Shown here piece after piece: positions 20,501 through 27,314 of a DNA stretch of 36,262 bases. Position 1 is the stretch's first letter; every line of letters starts with the position of its first letter. This stretch comes from Leptolyngbya sp. Heron Island J (GTDB taxonomy: Bacteria > Cyanobacteriota > Cyanobacteriia > Phormidesmidales > Phormidesmidaceae). Both the position numbers and the translations under genes were made by a program. The notes below the pieces were generated by a model that was not told the origin of the DNA, searched no databases, and saw only the letters and a list, made by a program, of their open reading frames with translations. The DNA is taken from positions 1 through 36,262 of the forward strand of contig NZ_AWNH01000058.1 in NCBI RefSeq assembly GCF_000482245.1, in the 5' to 3' direction.

Positions 20501-20934
20501 TGCATAACCTGACCCCTAAGCAAATTATGCAACAAATAGGTACTTAAGCTGCTGCCTGCATAGACACCGATGGCCCCCGAATAGGTATGAGGATTGTAAC
20601 CAGATTGCTCTAACGCTTCCCAAGCAGATTCAATAAACAACCTATGCTGGGGATCGGTCATAGCCGCCTGCTTTGGCGTGAAATCAAAAAAGTTAGCATC
20701 AAACAGCTCAATATCTTCTAAGACTGCAGACGCTTTCACATAGTTTGGGTCATCCAGAAGGCTGCTGTCGATCCCTAAATCAGCCAGCTCTTGTCGTGAG
20801 AACGCGGTGATTGATTCCACGCCATCTTTAATATTGCTCCAAAACTCTTCGATATTTTTTGCGCCTGGAAATCGTCCTGACATGCCAATGATGGCAATCT
20901 CGCTGGTAGGTATCGTCATTTCTGGAACGCTCAT
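14581..20934 (-). CDS. Hybrid PKS-NRPS, KS-AT-ACP-Cy-A-PCP, predicted to form a thiazoline on a beta-ketoacyl chain
   Basis: 2117 residues. KS about 10-435 (Cys183, His319, His359). AT about 540-840 with GHSLGE (Ser633) and HAFHS (732-736), indicating malonyl-CoA. ACP with GLESLMALELRN, Ser976. No KR, DH or ER lies between AT and ACP. Next is a heterocyclisation domain from FPLNEMQQAYWLGR (1038-1051), with the diagnostic DxxxxDxxS as D1169/D1174/S1177 in place of HHxxxDG, and QTPQVWLD (1415-1422). The adenylation domain (about 1490-2000, YTSGSTGLPKG 1647-1657) has pocket residues D-L-Y-N-I-G-I-V-W, closest to the DLYN-type cysteine codes of yersiniabactin and bacitracin synthetases but not identical. 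It ends in a PCP (LGGDSL). It should extend the fatty acyl starter by two carbons, condense with Cys and cyclise it. No oxidase domain is present, so thiazoline is expected rather than thiazole. The ATG at 20934 lacks a clear ribosome site; Met6 is possible. Confidence 0.95.
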   Translation of the reverse strand: MSVPEMTIPTSEIAIIGMSGRFPGAKNIEEFWSNIKDGVESITAFSRQELADLGIDSSLLDDPNYVKASAVLEDIELFDANFFDFTPKQAAMTDPQHRLFIESAWEALEQSGYNPHTYSGAIGVYAGSSLSTYLLHNLLRGQVMQPSMESIQTLLSNDKDYLATQVSYKLNLKGPSLSIQTACSTSLVAVHLASQSLLNGECDIALAGGVTVRVPHKSGYFHQEGGVFSPDGHCRAFDAAAQGTVFGNGVGVVALKRLSDALADHDHIWAVIRGSAVNNDGSSKVGYTAPSVEGQASVIAEAMELANIEPETIAYIEAHGTGTALGDPIEVAALKKVFCNYTQRKQFCALGSVKANIGHLESAAGVASLIKAVLALHHRTLPPSAHFKVENPQINFADSPFYVNTSPLDWTSNGAPRRAGVSSFGIGGTNAHLVLEEPPSVQSSPQSVERPFHTLTLSAKSSSSLKALARKFADHLSSHPQQSLADITFTANAGRAKFNHRLAAISDSSETMRQHLEAFASGQISDGVISHQLQNSAHPKVAFLFTGQGAQYVNMGRQLYETQPLFRKILQDCDEILRSQLPQSLLSILYGESDSSLINETVYTQPALFAVEYGLARLWQSWGVKPTVVLGHSLGEYVAACIADVFSLEDGLTLVAKRARLMQSLEQHQGKMAAVFADAASVNAAIADYGDEVSIAAFNGPTHTVISGRHDAVQTVLSRLAGIDAREIKVSHAFHSPLMEPILAEFEQIVAKVQFSAPKIPLISNVTGQTMKPGFIPDASYWCNHLRSSVRFLETIQTLAGLDINCCLECGPKPVLIGMGRQCVPESHTLQWLPSLKPSQADWSVVISSLSQLFVQGYDVDWFGFDQGYLSNRVPLPTYPFERQYYWIDSTLKQGRPYAPDLDIQLSETFISAEQAPLIAASDRRQLTREDLLAIPAEERHSVLAQYLCSRLAQVLGVAPEQIDLHKSLHSFGLESLMALELRNRVEVSLGATIPLKLLLQDISIFQLADRLLKQTDALLDIQLPTLISDPENRFVPFPLNEMQQAYWLGRNNVFAGGGVSIHLYLELDCEQLNLERLGISWQHLVQRHEMLRAIILPDGQQQILSEVPPYKIQVDDLRHLTAEDISSALQETRDRLSHQVLSADQYPLFEIRTTKISEQQTRLHISIDGLISDAWSYRILFRDWARLYSQPQAALPPLEISYRDYILSTIDLQKTSLFERSLQYWHQRISMLPPAPVLPLSKNPASLKSPQFVHREGRLEPSDWQRLKERAARAGLTSAGLQVAIYAEVLTTWSETPHFTINIPRFNRLPLHPQVNDLVGEFASFTLLEVDNSKRASFEVRAKQIQEQLWQDLEHHYVSGVRILRELAQAQGVDMGVVTMPVVFTSLPLDAQTEQQSVLADMEEFGPIAYALTQTPQVWLDNQVFEDGGALIFFWDAVEELFPAGMISEMFDAYSHLLKRLANSEEAWQAEIQELTPKEQLEQREAINSTEATIPLETLYGLFTSQATPNSHKAAIIAQGRTVTYGELYHYSNQLGQYLRAEGAAPNQLVAILMDKGWEQIVAVLGILASGAAYLPIDPSLPAERLQYVLENAQAQFVLTQSHFSDRFAHLSQVTTICVDRIDWSTEEQAALDDVNTPDDLAYVIYTSGSTGLPKGVMISHRSVVNMVIYTNQRFHVGVDDRILALTTLHHDLSVYDVFGLLIAGGTVVIPNADSLKEPAHWISLMQKHHVTLWNSVPAMMEMLVETASRQPELDLSSLRLAILGGDWIPLELPNRIKSLAENVQVCSIGGPTETTVWNINYPIDAVDPHWKSIPYGMPISNSKYYILNEQLEDCPTWVTGEMYCAGAGLAQGYWQDDEKTAARFITRSSDGERLYRTGDLGRYLPDGNIEFMGRVDFQVKIRGHRIEVGEIEHALMKHSAVRTAIVTVVNHQGKNWLAAYVVPRGTVDLPGEQLSTFLSQWLPPHMVPTEFIVLESLPLTANGKVDRKSLQCLQSSVSSSETTISLPRNQVEEVVAGVLAEVLDLEQVGIQQSFFELGGDSLLATRTIARLQDMFQVELSLRQFFQSPTVAGLAKLLVQQANDLTVLEKTAQLILTVAQLSEQEAETMLEQKVLA

Positions 20935-20963
20935 TGTTGTTGTCTGCTACTACATACTGGGGG

Positions 20964-23024
20964 CTATTTTTGACGCAATGCTTGACGACTCTGAGCCAGG
21001 GTTCTGCGAGTATTGGCTCGTTCTCGACTCTTACTTAATGCCTGAACGCCATTCTGACCAGACTCTAAATAATTGGCCAAGGAGCGAACGTTTGGATGAT
21101 TAAATAAATCAACAACTGAAATCTCATGATCCACCACCTGGCTCAGCTTGCTGTAAATCTGCATGATTGTGAGCGAGCTGCCACCCAAATCGAAAAAGTT
21201 ATCGCCAACCTCAATTTGATGGAGCTCTAGAATATCCCTCACAATTTCAGTTAGCTGATGTTCTAAATCAGCTGCCTTTAGGAAGCTGCTAGCAATTACT
21301 TTGAGACGATTCTCAAGCAAAGCAGCTTTACATGCTTGGCGTCGAATCTTGCCACTAGACGTCTTAGGAATACTGTGGGTTCTGATTAAAACAATGCCGT
21401 GGGGATAAATATCGTGCTCGGAAACAAGCCGGCCTCTGATGCTCGAGATCGCATCATCCAGCTCAGACGCTTGATAGTGACGCTTTACTTCCTGAACGAC
21501 GACAAGTTGCTCTTCCCCATCTACCTCCATAGAGAAAGCAGCACATCCACCAAAATTAGTAATTGCATGACTCTGTTCTGCGGTCAGTTCTATATCCTGA
21601 GGATAGTAGTTTCGTCCTCTAATGATGACTAAATCCTTTAATCGACCCGTCACAAACAGCTGATCGTCTTGGATAAAGCCCAGGTCGCCTGTCCTCAGAA
21701 ATTCTCCTTCACCGCTTGCCAGGCAAGCTTGAAATATTTCGGCAGTTTGCTGGGATTTTTGCCAATATCCTTGAGCAACACCGGGACTAGCAATCCAAAT
21801 TTCTCCAATTTCGTCCTTTGCACAAGGCACCCTCAGCTCTGGGTGAACAATCATAATTTGAGTATCGGAAACTGGAGAGCCGCAGCTGACAACAGACTTA
21901 ACATTCTGTCCACTTTTGTCAGTCTTAACGGCACGATTCTGTTTGAGAGCAGACGCTTCAAATGCCCTAACAACAGGCCCCTTGCTAATATCTCCGCCAG
22001 TGACCATGAGCGTAGCCTCAGCCATGCCGTAACACGGATAAAAAGATTTATGGCGAAACCCACAGGGGACGAAGGTGTCTGTAAAGGTTTCCAGGGTCTC
22101 TGGGCGAATAGGTTCAGCTCCACAGTAGGCAAATTGCCACGGACTTAAATCTAAATTAGCGCGCTGCTCGGGAGTGGTTTTTTGAATGCACAGTTCAAAC
22201 GCGAAGTTAGGACCGCCGCTGTGATTTGCTCGGTATTTTGAAACTGCATTTAACCAGCGAATAGGCCGCTGTACAAAGGCAACGGGGGCCATCATATAGC
22301 ATGGAAACCCTGTATAAATGGGTTGAAGAATACCATCAATCAACCCCATGTCGTGAAAGCTTGGCAGCCAGGTTACGGAAACAGATTTAGCAGAAAGCTT
22401 AAATGCTCTCTGGATACATAATGAATTGTGTAGTAAATTATCATGGCTAACCATAACCCCTTTGGGATTACCTGTAGAACCAGAGGTATACTGTAAGAAG
22501 GCTATAGACGATGAAGAGAGAGAATTTTCTTGCCAACAGTCGGCTAGCTGGTCGGACAGGTCATTAGTGGCAACCCAGTTTAAATCGCTTAAGCCTGGCG
22601 ATTCTGAAAGGCGACCTTGAATATTAGACAACACAGATGAATGGGTTAGTGCAATTTTAGACTGTGCGTCAGAGAAAATGGATTGGAGCCGACCTAAATG
22701 TTGATTGCGACGAGGCGGATATGCTGGAACAGCAGCAACTCCTGCATACAAGCATCCGAAAAAAGCAGCAATGAAATCTAACCCTGGTGGATACAGCAGT
22801 ATCGCCCTCGAATCAGTGATCTGTAGGCTCTGCAGGTGGGCTGCGATCGCGCGAGCCTTCATGTCAAGAGTCTCGTAGGTCCAGAACTCTTCCTCAACTT
22901 CTCCATCCTTCAAAAATATGAAAGCAGAACGAAAGGGTTGGTCTTGTGCACGATAGCGCAGCAATTCAACCAGCGTAGAAAAAGCCTGAGAAGACTGCAG
23001 AGCATTACGCTCTCCCAATAACAT
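20964..23024 (-). CDS. Fatty-acyl-AMP ligase (FAAL) fused to an acyl carrier protein, loading module
   Basis: 686 residues; first gene of the biosynthetic operon, with AGGAG 8 nt before the ATG. The N-terminal ~570 residues are an AMP-forming ligase with LQYTSGSTGNPKG, SFHDMGLIDG and FLRTGDLGF. After about residue 370 there is the extra segment (SGQNVKSVVSCGSPVSD) seen in FAALs rather than CoA ligases. This is followed by a carrier domain with FFDLGGSSLTIMQ, the Ser receiving the phosphopantetheine arm. It should activate a free fatty acid as acyl-AMP and transfer it to its own ACP, starting a lipidated product without CoA. It ends in an Arg-rich tail (RRTLAQSRQALRQK), resembling the basic tail of the beta-alanine NRPS; both hand over to a KS. 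The stop lies 29 nt before the PKS-NRPS start. Chain length cannot be told from sequence. Confidence 0.93.
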   Translation of the reverse strand: MLLGERNALQSSQAFSTLVELLRYRAQDQPFRSAFIFLKDGEVEEEFWTYETLDMKARAIAAHLQSLQITDSRAILLYPPGLDFIAAFFGCLYAGVAAVPAYPPRRNQHLGRLQSIFSDAQSKIALTHSSVLSNIQGRLSESPGLSDLNWVATNDLSDQLADCWQENSLSSSSIAFLQYTSGSTGNPKGVMVSHDNLLHNSLCIQRAFKLSAKSVSVTWLPSFHDMGLIDGILQPIYTGFPCYMMAPVAFVQRPIRWLNAVSKYRANHSGGPNFAFELCIQKTTPEQRANLDLSPWQFAYCGAEPIRPETLETFTDTFVPCGFRHKSFYPCYGMAEATLMVTGGDISKGPVVRAFEASALKQNRAVKTDKSGQNVKSVVSCGSPVSDTQIMIVHPELRVPCAKDEIGEIWIASPGVAQGYWQKSQQTAEIFQACLASGEGEFLRTGDLGFIQDDQLFVTGRLKDLVIIRGRNYYPQDIELTAEQSHAITNFGGCAAFSMEVDGEEQLVVVQEVKRHYQASELDDAISSIRGRLVSEHDIYPHGIVLIRTHSIPKTSSGKIRRQACKAALLENRLKVIASSFLKAADLEHQLTEIVRDILELHQIEVGDNFFDLGGSSLTIMQIYSKLSQVVDHEISVVDLFNHPNVRSLANYLESGQNGVQALSKSRERANTRRTLAQSRQALRQK

Positions 23025-23539
23025 ATTACAAGCTCCTAATCGAATGTAGAGAACTTAGTCAAATCAAATATTTTATTTAGTTATGCAGATTCAGATAAAG
23101 AAGCCCAGGATAATTCCAGCATTTCCTCAACCGGCAGCTCCCTTATGCATCGACTGTTCACAATGAATTTCAGCGATCTGTCAAACCTACATTCTCGGAT
23201 CAGAACTTTCTAGAATCCTTGTCTAGCAGGGACTGTATAAACAACTAACCTTGAACCTTAGTCCTGGTGCAGCACCAACCTTAAACTCTCTAGCCCCATA
23301 GAACACACAGTTATAAACCTGCTTGAACAGCTAAAAACCCCTTACTCAAGCAAATTTTACTATTATGTCTAATCTAAGGTTGCCAAACGCGACTTAAATG
23401 GAATGTGTGACAGGAACTCAAAATCTAATTATTCAAAACCCGCGCAATGACCAGCAATCTAGAGTGTTACTGCACTTACGCTCGCAAAAGGAATCAACTA
23501 CCTCATTACTACAAGAACCACAAAGAACACTTTGCTTAT

Positions 23540-23554
23540 TGAAACTGATTCTCA
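23540..23554. promoter_or_regulatory. Candidate Fur box
   Basis: TGAAACTGATTCTCA matches the 7-1-7 Fur consensus TGATAATNATTATCA at 11 of 14 fixed positions. It lies 516 nt upstream of the fatty-acyl-AMP ligase start and about 1.16 kb upstream of the receptor. Cyanobacterial Fur sites are loose, so this is a candidate only; the distance from the ATG would require a long leader. Confidence 0.4.
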
Positions 23555-23978
23555 TGAATGATGTTAGCAAACATTAGTTTAAAAAACAAGTAAAGCTTGT
23601 ATCCATTATGCCTCAATCGGCTTTTCAGGAAATTAATAGATGTCATAGTCGTCAGTATAGATAATGGTTCCAGGCTTCACCAGCAACTGAATAATGGGCT
23701 TAATGGTTTGTTATCACGTAGACTTTAGCAAACTCGATATCCCGCCGGATAAATGAAGTTTCGGGCCCTTATCGGCGACCGCCTAGCGTAATTCACTTAC
23801 ATCATAAATTGGTTTCTGTAGTGTTGTTGTGTAGCTGTTTTTGTCGCAGTGGATACATCTATGACTGTTGGCAAGTGTGAAACCTTGAGAATGGATCGTG
23901 TAAATAGGTTGAGTTCGCTGAGATGGGAAGGGATAGGTATCTGAGCAATGGTTGTTTTACAGCTATTTACCATTAGAT

Positions 23979-24287
23979 ATGGCATGAATTAGGTTTTTCA
24001 ATGATTAAGGTTAGGTTGATGAAGAGTTGGCTAATGATGATGGGATAGCCGATTTCGTTGTTAGGTGAGAATTGTTTCCTACATCCACATTAAAGGTTTC
24101 TAGATGTGAAGATGTTGATTTCTTTGCGGCTCCGCATCGCCCTTAAGTGATTATTTTCTGTCTCAGTTCGGTATGCATTACTAAGAAAAAAGGAAGATTT
24201 GTAACCAAGAAGTATAGATGAGGTAGCTTGCTTGAATGATGGCTGGTTCTATGGCAGTAGCAAGTACTTTTCCTAATATTTCTCCAT
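23979..24287 (+). repeat. Direct repeat, copy 1: duplicated leader plus first codons of the receptor gene
   Basis: This stretch is nearly the same as 24477-24780: both begin GGCATGAATTAGGTTTTTCA and run through GCGGCTCCGCAT and the ribosome-site region to the codons around CAAGTACTTTTCCT / CAAGCACTTTTCCT. The offset drifts from 498 to 493 nt through a few indels. An outlying matching block (TTTCTGTAGTGTTGTT) lies at 23813-23852, paired with 24438-24479, so about 126 nt differ between the copies by insertion or deletion. Confidence 0.85.
24218..24287 (+). pseudogene. Remnant of the 5' end of a TonB-receptor gene
   Basis: The ATG at 24218 corresponds to the ATG at 24714 of the intact receptor (ATGAGGTAGCTTGCTTGAAT against ATGAGGCAACTCGCTTTAAT). 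The third codon is TAG and a TGA follows three codons later, so it cannot be translated from that start. The rest of the gene is absent. It looks like the decayed end of a second receptor gene, or of an aborted duplication. Confidence 0.7.
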
Positions 24288-24329
24288 TAGCCTTGACAAT
24301 AAATGTGAAAGAAATGAATATGTCTTTAA

Positions 24330-24344
24330 TGATAATGATTCCTT
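24330..24344. promoter_or_regulatory. Candidate Fur box upstream of the TonB receptor
   Basis: TGATAATGATTCCTT has a perfect left half-site and core of TGATAATNATTATCA (10 of 14), within an AT-rich run of hexamers (AATGAATATGTCTTTAATGA) just upstream. It sits between the decayed receptor start (24218) and the real start (24714), about 370 nt from the latter. It would fit iron-dependent repression of the uptake operon. Confidence 0.4.
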
Positions 24345-24371
24345 AGAGCAAGCTTAAAAGGAATGCAATGA

Positions 24372-24433
24372 GACTTTTTTGTTAGCTCATATACATTGAA
24401 AATTGTTTTTTGTTAGCTCATATACATTGAAAG
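24372..24433 (+). repeat. Two tandem copies of a 31-bp unit
   Basis: The core TTTTTTGTTAGCTCATATAC followed by ATTGAAA occurs twice with a period of 31 bp (G at 24381 and 24412), immediately upstream of leader copy 2. The unit has no coding sense. A binding site or replication slippage could explain it. Confidence 0.85.
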
Positions 24434-24476
24434 CTGTTTTCTGTAGTGTTGTTACATAACTGTTTCCTGATCGCAA

Positions 24477-24780
24477 TGGCATGAATTAGGTTTTTCAATG
24501 ATTAAGGTTAGGTTGATGAGGAGTTGGCTAATGATGATGGGCTAGTCGATTTCGTTGTTAGGTGAGAACTGTTTCCTACATCTGCATGAAAGGTTTCTAG
24601 ATGTGAAGATGTTGGATTTCTCTGCGGCTCCGCATTGCCGTTAAGTAATTATTTCCTGTCTCAGATCGGTATGTATGACTGAAAAAAGGAAAATTTGTAA
24701 TGAAGAGGTTTAGATGAGGCAACTCGCTTTAATAATTGGTTCGATAGTAGTGGCAAGCACTTTTCCTTCTACTTCTCCAT
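24477..24780 (+). repeat. Direct repeat, copy 2: leader and first codons of the intact receptor
   Basis: Partner of 23979-24287. It covers the 5' leader and the first 22 codons of the TonB receptor. The homology stops within the signal peptide (after TCTCCAT), so only the leader and signal-peptide start are shared. Confidence 0.85.
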
Positions 24781-27293
24781 CGGTATACGCGCAGACCACT
24801 GGCGCGACAGTTCGGAGTTCTGATGGACAAGTTTTTGCTTCGACGGTTCAGCCACAGGTGACTCAAATAACAGACGTGCGAGTCGAACAGGGTTTAGATG
24901 GGGTCCAAGTGACTCTGGAGACAAACAATGATAGGGAGTTACAGATTTCTCCAACACAGCATGAACAAGTCTGGTCTGCCGATATAGCGGATGCGCAGCT
25001 GCAGCTAGAGTCTGATCAAAGCTTTCAGATAATGGCTCCGGTTGATGAAATTCAATCGGTTTCCGTGATACCTGTAGATGCTAATAATGTTCGAGTCGAG
25101 ATAGTTGGTGAAACTGATGCTCCTAATGTTCAGGTCGTTCAGACTGCAGGAAAGCTAACATTAAAGCTTAATACCTCCAGCGCTGAAGCTATTCAATCTG
25201 ATCCTTTAGAGACTTTACCTGCCGCTCAGATTAACGCACAGCAGATTCCGGAGCCCGCCGAATCTGAAGAGCCCGCCGAATCTGAAGAGTCTGAAGAGTC
25301 TGAAGAGCCACTTCGAATTTTAGTGACCGCTGAGCGCTTTGAAGAGTCGCTTCAAGATGTCCCTATCAGCATAACTACGCTGTCGAGTGAAGAAATTGAA
25401 GATATTGGCAGCATCAATACAACCAGCGATATTAGTCGATATGTTCCAAATTTGAACATATTTAAACGAGAGGTAGACACGGTTGCAGTCTATAACATTC
25501 GCGGATTGGGGAACAGCTTTCTTGGTTCTCCTGCGGTTGGACTATACATTGATGATGTCCCTGCTTCTGAGTTTATTTCCTTTGCTACTAACCTGTTTGA
25601 TCTTGAGCGAATTGAGGTGCTTAGAGGGCCACAGGGTACGCTCTATGGACAAAATACATCGGGGGGGGTGATCAACATTATCACTAAGCCTCCAACGAAT
25701 GAATGGCAGGTTCGAACACTTGCAGGTATTGGTGATCCAGGGATTTACGAAGGCAGGCTTTTAGTAAATGGACCAATTGTAGAAGACAATTTATTTTTTC
25801 GACTATCGGGAGCTTATCGAGAGCGAGATGGCTTTTTAGATAATGTCTTTTTGGATACAGATCCTGATACAAGACAGAGCTTTAACGGTCGACTGCAGCT
25901 GCTTTGGACCCCTGCCGAAGATTGGGACATTTCTTTGGGAGCCACTTATGAAGATGTTAATAATGGAGCCCCTGCCGTCGTTAGTCCATCAAGTCCTAAT
26001 CTTTTTGAAGTAGAGCAGGATTTTGATGGAGAGGCAGATACCAATGCAAATACTCAGTCTTTACGTGTTGTTCATCGTGCTCCTGACTTTACACTCACAT
26101 CAATTACGGCTCGTCGCGATTGGCGACAGGATCCCTACATAGCCGACTTTGATCAATCTCCTTTAGATGCGTTTAGGGGCTTTGTTGTTCAAGAAATCGA
26201 TCAGTTTAGTCAGGAAGTTCGCCTTCAGTCTCCACAGGATTCAGCATCTGACTGGCGCTGGCTGATTGGGGCCTACTACCAGACGCGAGACTATGATACC
26301 GAAGAAGCAGGAACTGAGTTTGGGCAAGATGCTGGGTTGTTTGGAGCTATTCCGAACTCAATTGATAGACAGGTCGCCGATTTGGACAATCAGACCTATG
26401 CTGCATTTTCTCAGGCAACCGTTCAACTGTCAGAGCGCTTGAGCTTGACGGGAGGACTGCGATTAGAGCACGAGCGGCGAGATATTGAGCGCGCGCGCTT
26501 TTTTGACACGCCGCTTGGTAGCAGTGAGATTGAGCCAAGAGTAGAAGATGAGGCTGACTGGACTGAGCTACTCCCTAAACTGGCCGTTGAATATCGCTTT
26601 AGTCCAAGTTTAGGAGCCTATGCCAGCGTGACTCGTGGCTTTAAGAGTGGCGGATTTAGCCCTAACTCTAGTGATCCTGAGTTTCTACAATTTGACCCAG
26701 AACGGACCTGGAATTTTGAAACGGGTGTTAAATCTTCCTGGTTAGATGAACAGTTAACTGCAAATCTAGCGCTTTTTTATATCTCAGCAGACGGCTATCA
26801 AGTTTTACGCAATTTTTCTCCAAATGTGGCTACGCTGGTTAATGCTGCAGATGCAGATATCTTTGGTCTAGAGCTGGAGACAAGGGCACGTCCGACAGAG
26901 GGGCTAGACCTGGTTGCTGGCATTGGTGTAATCAGTACAAGATTTAGTGACTTTATTGATCCGGTATCGGGACAAGATTTTTCAGGCAACGAAGCGCCCT
27001 ATGCTCCAGCCCTGACCTATAACTTAGCAGCACAGTATCGAGATCCGGGAGGTCTTTTTGGTCGGGTCGAACTGCAGGGAACAAGCAGCTACTTTCTAGA
27101 TGATGCCAATGAGCTGGGTCAGGATGCCTATGCATTGCTCAATGCTCGTATCGGTTATGAATGGGCGCGTAGTGGGGTGTATCTGTATGCCAACAATTTA
27201 TTAGATGAGAAGTACCTCACGGCGGGTTTTCAAACTTTTCGGGGGGTTGGTGATCGCAGAACCTTTGGCATTCAGGTTAAGACAGAGTTTTAG
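24714..27293 (+). CDS. TonB-dependent outer-membrane receptor with N-terminal AMIN domain, probably for the metallophore
   Basis: 859 residues, AAGAGG ribosome site 5 nt before the ATG. Signal peptide about 1-26 (cleavage near SVYA/QTT). Residues about 47-155 resemble an AMIN domain, common at the front of cyanobacterial siderophore receptors. A Glu/Ser-rich spacer (about 180-199) leads to a TonB-box-like RILVTAERFEESLQDVPISI (201-220), the plug (IRGLGN, VGLYIDDVP, ERIEVLRGPQGTLYGQNTSG, GVINIITKPP) and a 22-strand-type barrel ending in FGIQVKTEF with a terminal Phe, as expected for insertion by the BAM machinery. It imports a ligand across the outer membrane using TonB energy. It is the first gene of an uptake operon; the methyltransferase starts 21 nt later. 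The exact ligand is inferred from the adjacent NRPS/PKS operon. Confidence 0.95.
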   Translation: MRQLALIIGSIVVASTFPSTSPSVYAQTTGATVRSSDGQVFASTVQPQVTQITDVRVEQGLDGVQVTLETNNDRELQISPTQHEQVWSADIADAQLQLESDQSFQIMAPVDEIQSVSVIPVDANNVRVEIVGETDAPNVQVVQTAGKLTLKLNTSSAEAIQSDPLETLPAAQINAQQIPEPAESEEPAESEESEESEEPLRILVTAERFEESLQDVPISITTLSSEEIEDIGSINTTSDISRYVPNLNIFKREVDTVAVYNIRGLGNSFLGSPAVGLYIDDVPASEFISFATNLFDLERIEVLRGPQGTLYGQNTSGGVINIITKPPTNEWQVRTLAGIGDPGIYEGRLLVNGPIVEDNLFFRLSGAYRERDGFLDNVFLDTDPDTRQSFNGRLQLLWTPAEDWDISLGATYEDVNNGAPAVVSPSSPNLFEVEQDFDGEADTNANTQSLRVVHRAPDFTLTSITARRDWRQDPYIADFDQSPLDAFRGFVVQEIDQFSQEVRLQSPQDSASDWRWLIGAYYQTRDYDTEEAGTEFGQDAGLFGAIPNSIDRQVADLDNQTYAAFSQATVQLSERLSLTGGLRLEHERRDIERARFFDTPLGSSEIEPRVEDEADWTELLPKLAVEYRFSPSLGAYASVTRGFKSGGFSPNSSDPEFLQFDPERTWNFETGVKSSWLDEQLTANLALFYISADGYQVLRNFSPNVATLVNAADADIFGLELETRARPTEGLDLVAGIGVISTRFSDFIDPVSGQDFSGNEAPYAPALTYNLAAQYRDPGGLFGRVELQGTSSYFLDDANELGQDAYALLNARIGYEWARSGVYLYANNLLDEKYLTAGFQTFRGVGDRRTFGIQVKTEF
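25251..25310 (+). repeat. In-frame tandem repeat coding for a Glu/Ser-rich spacer
   Basis: Two copies of the 18-mer GAGCCCGCCGAATCTGAA (25251-25268, 25269-25286) and two of GAGTCTGAA (25287-25304), ending GAGCCA. The encoded EPAESE/ESE run lies between the AMIN domain and the TonB box. The unit lengths are multiples of three, so slippage would change spacer length without breaking the frame. Confidence 0.85.
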
Positions 27294-27314
27294 TTCATTA
27301 TTGGCATTAGAGTT

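Larger units (their letters stand above)
23025..24713. other. 1.7-kb divergent intergenic region between the biosynthesis and uptake operons
   Basis: No open frame here looks like a protein; the longest (about 62 codons, 23797-23985 minus) overlaps duplicated leader sequence and has no ribosome site. The stretch contains two Fur-like sites, a direct duplication of the receptor leader and a 31-bp tandem repeat, listed separately. Two small dyads are also visible: TGCTTGA/TCAAGCA at 23320-23326 and 23346-23352, and GGTGC-A-GCACC at 23266-23276. It must carry the promoters for both the minus-strand operon starting at 23024 and the plus-strand operon starting at 24714, so co-regulation by metal is plausible. 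I could not fix -35/-10 boxes with confidence. Confidence 0.7.

Noticed and set aside
23797-23985. 62-codon minus-strand frame in the intergenic region
   Set aside because: It overlaps the duplicated leader, has no ribosome site, and its product has no recognisable pattern.
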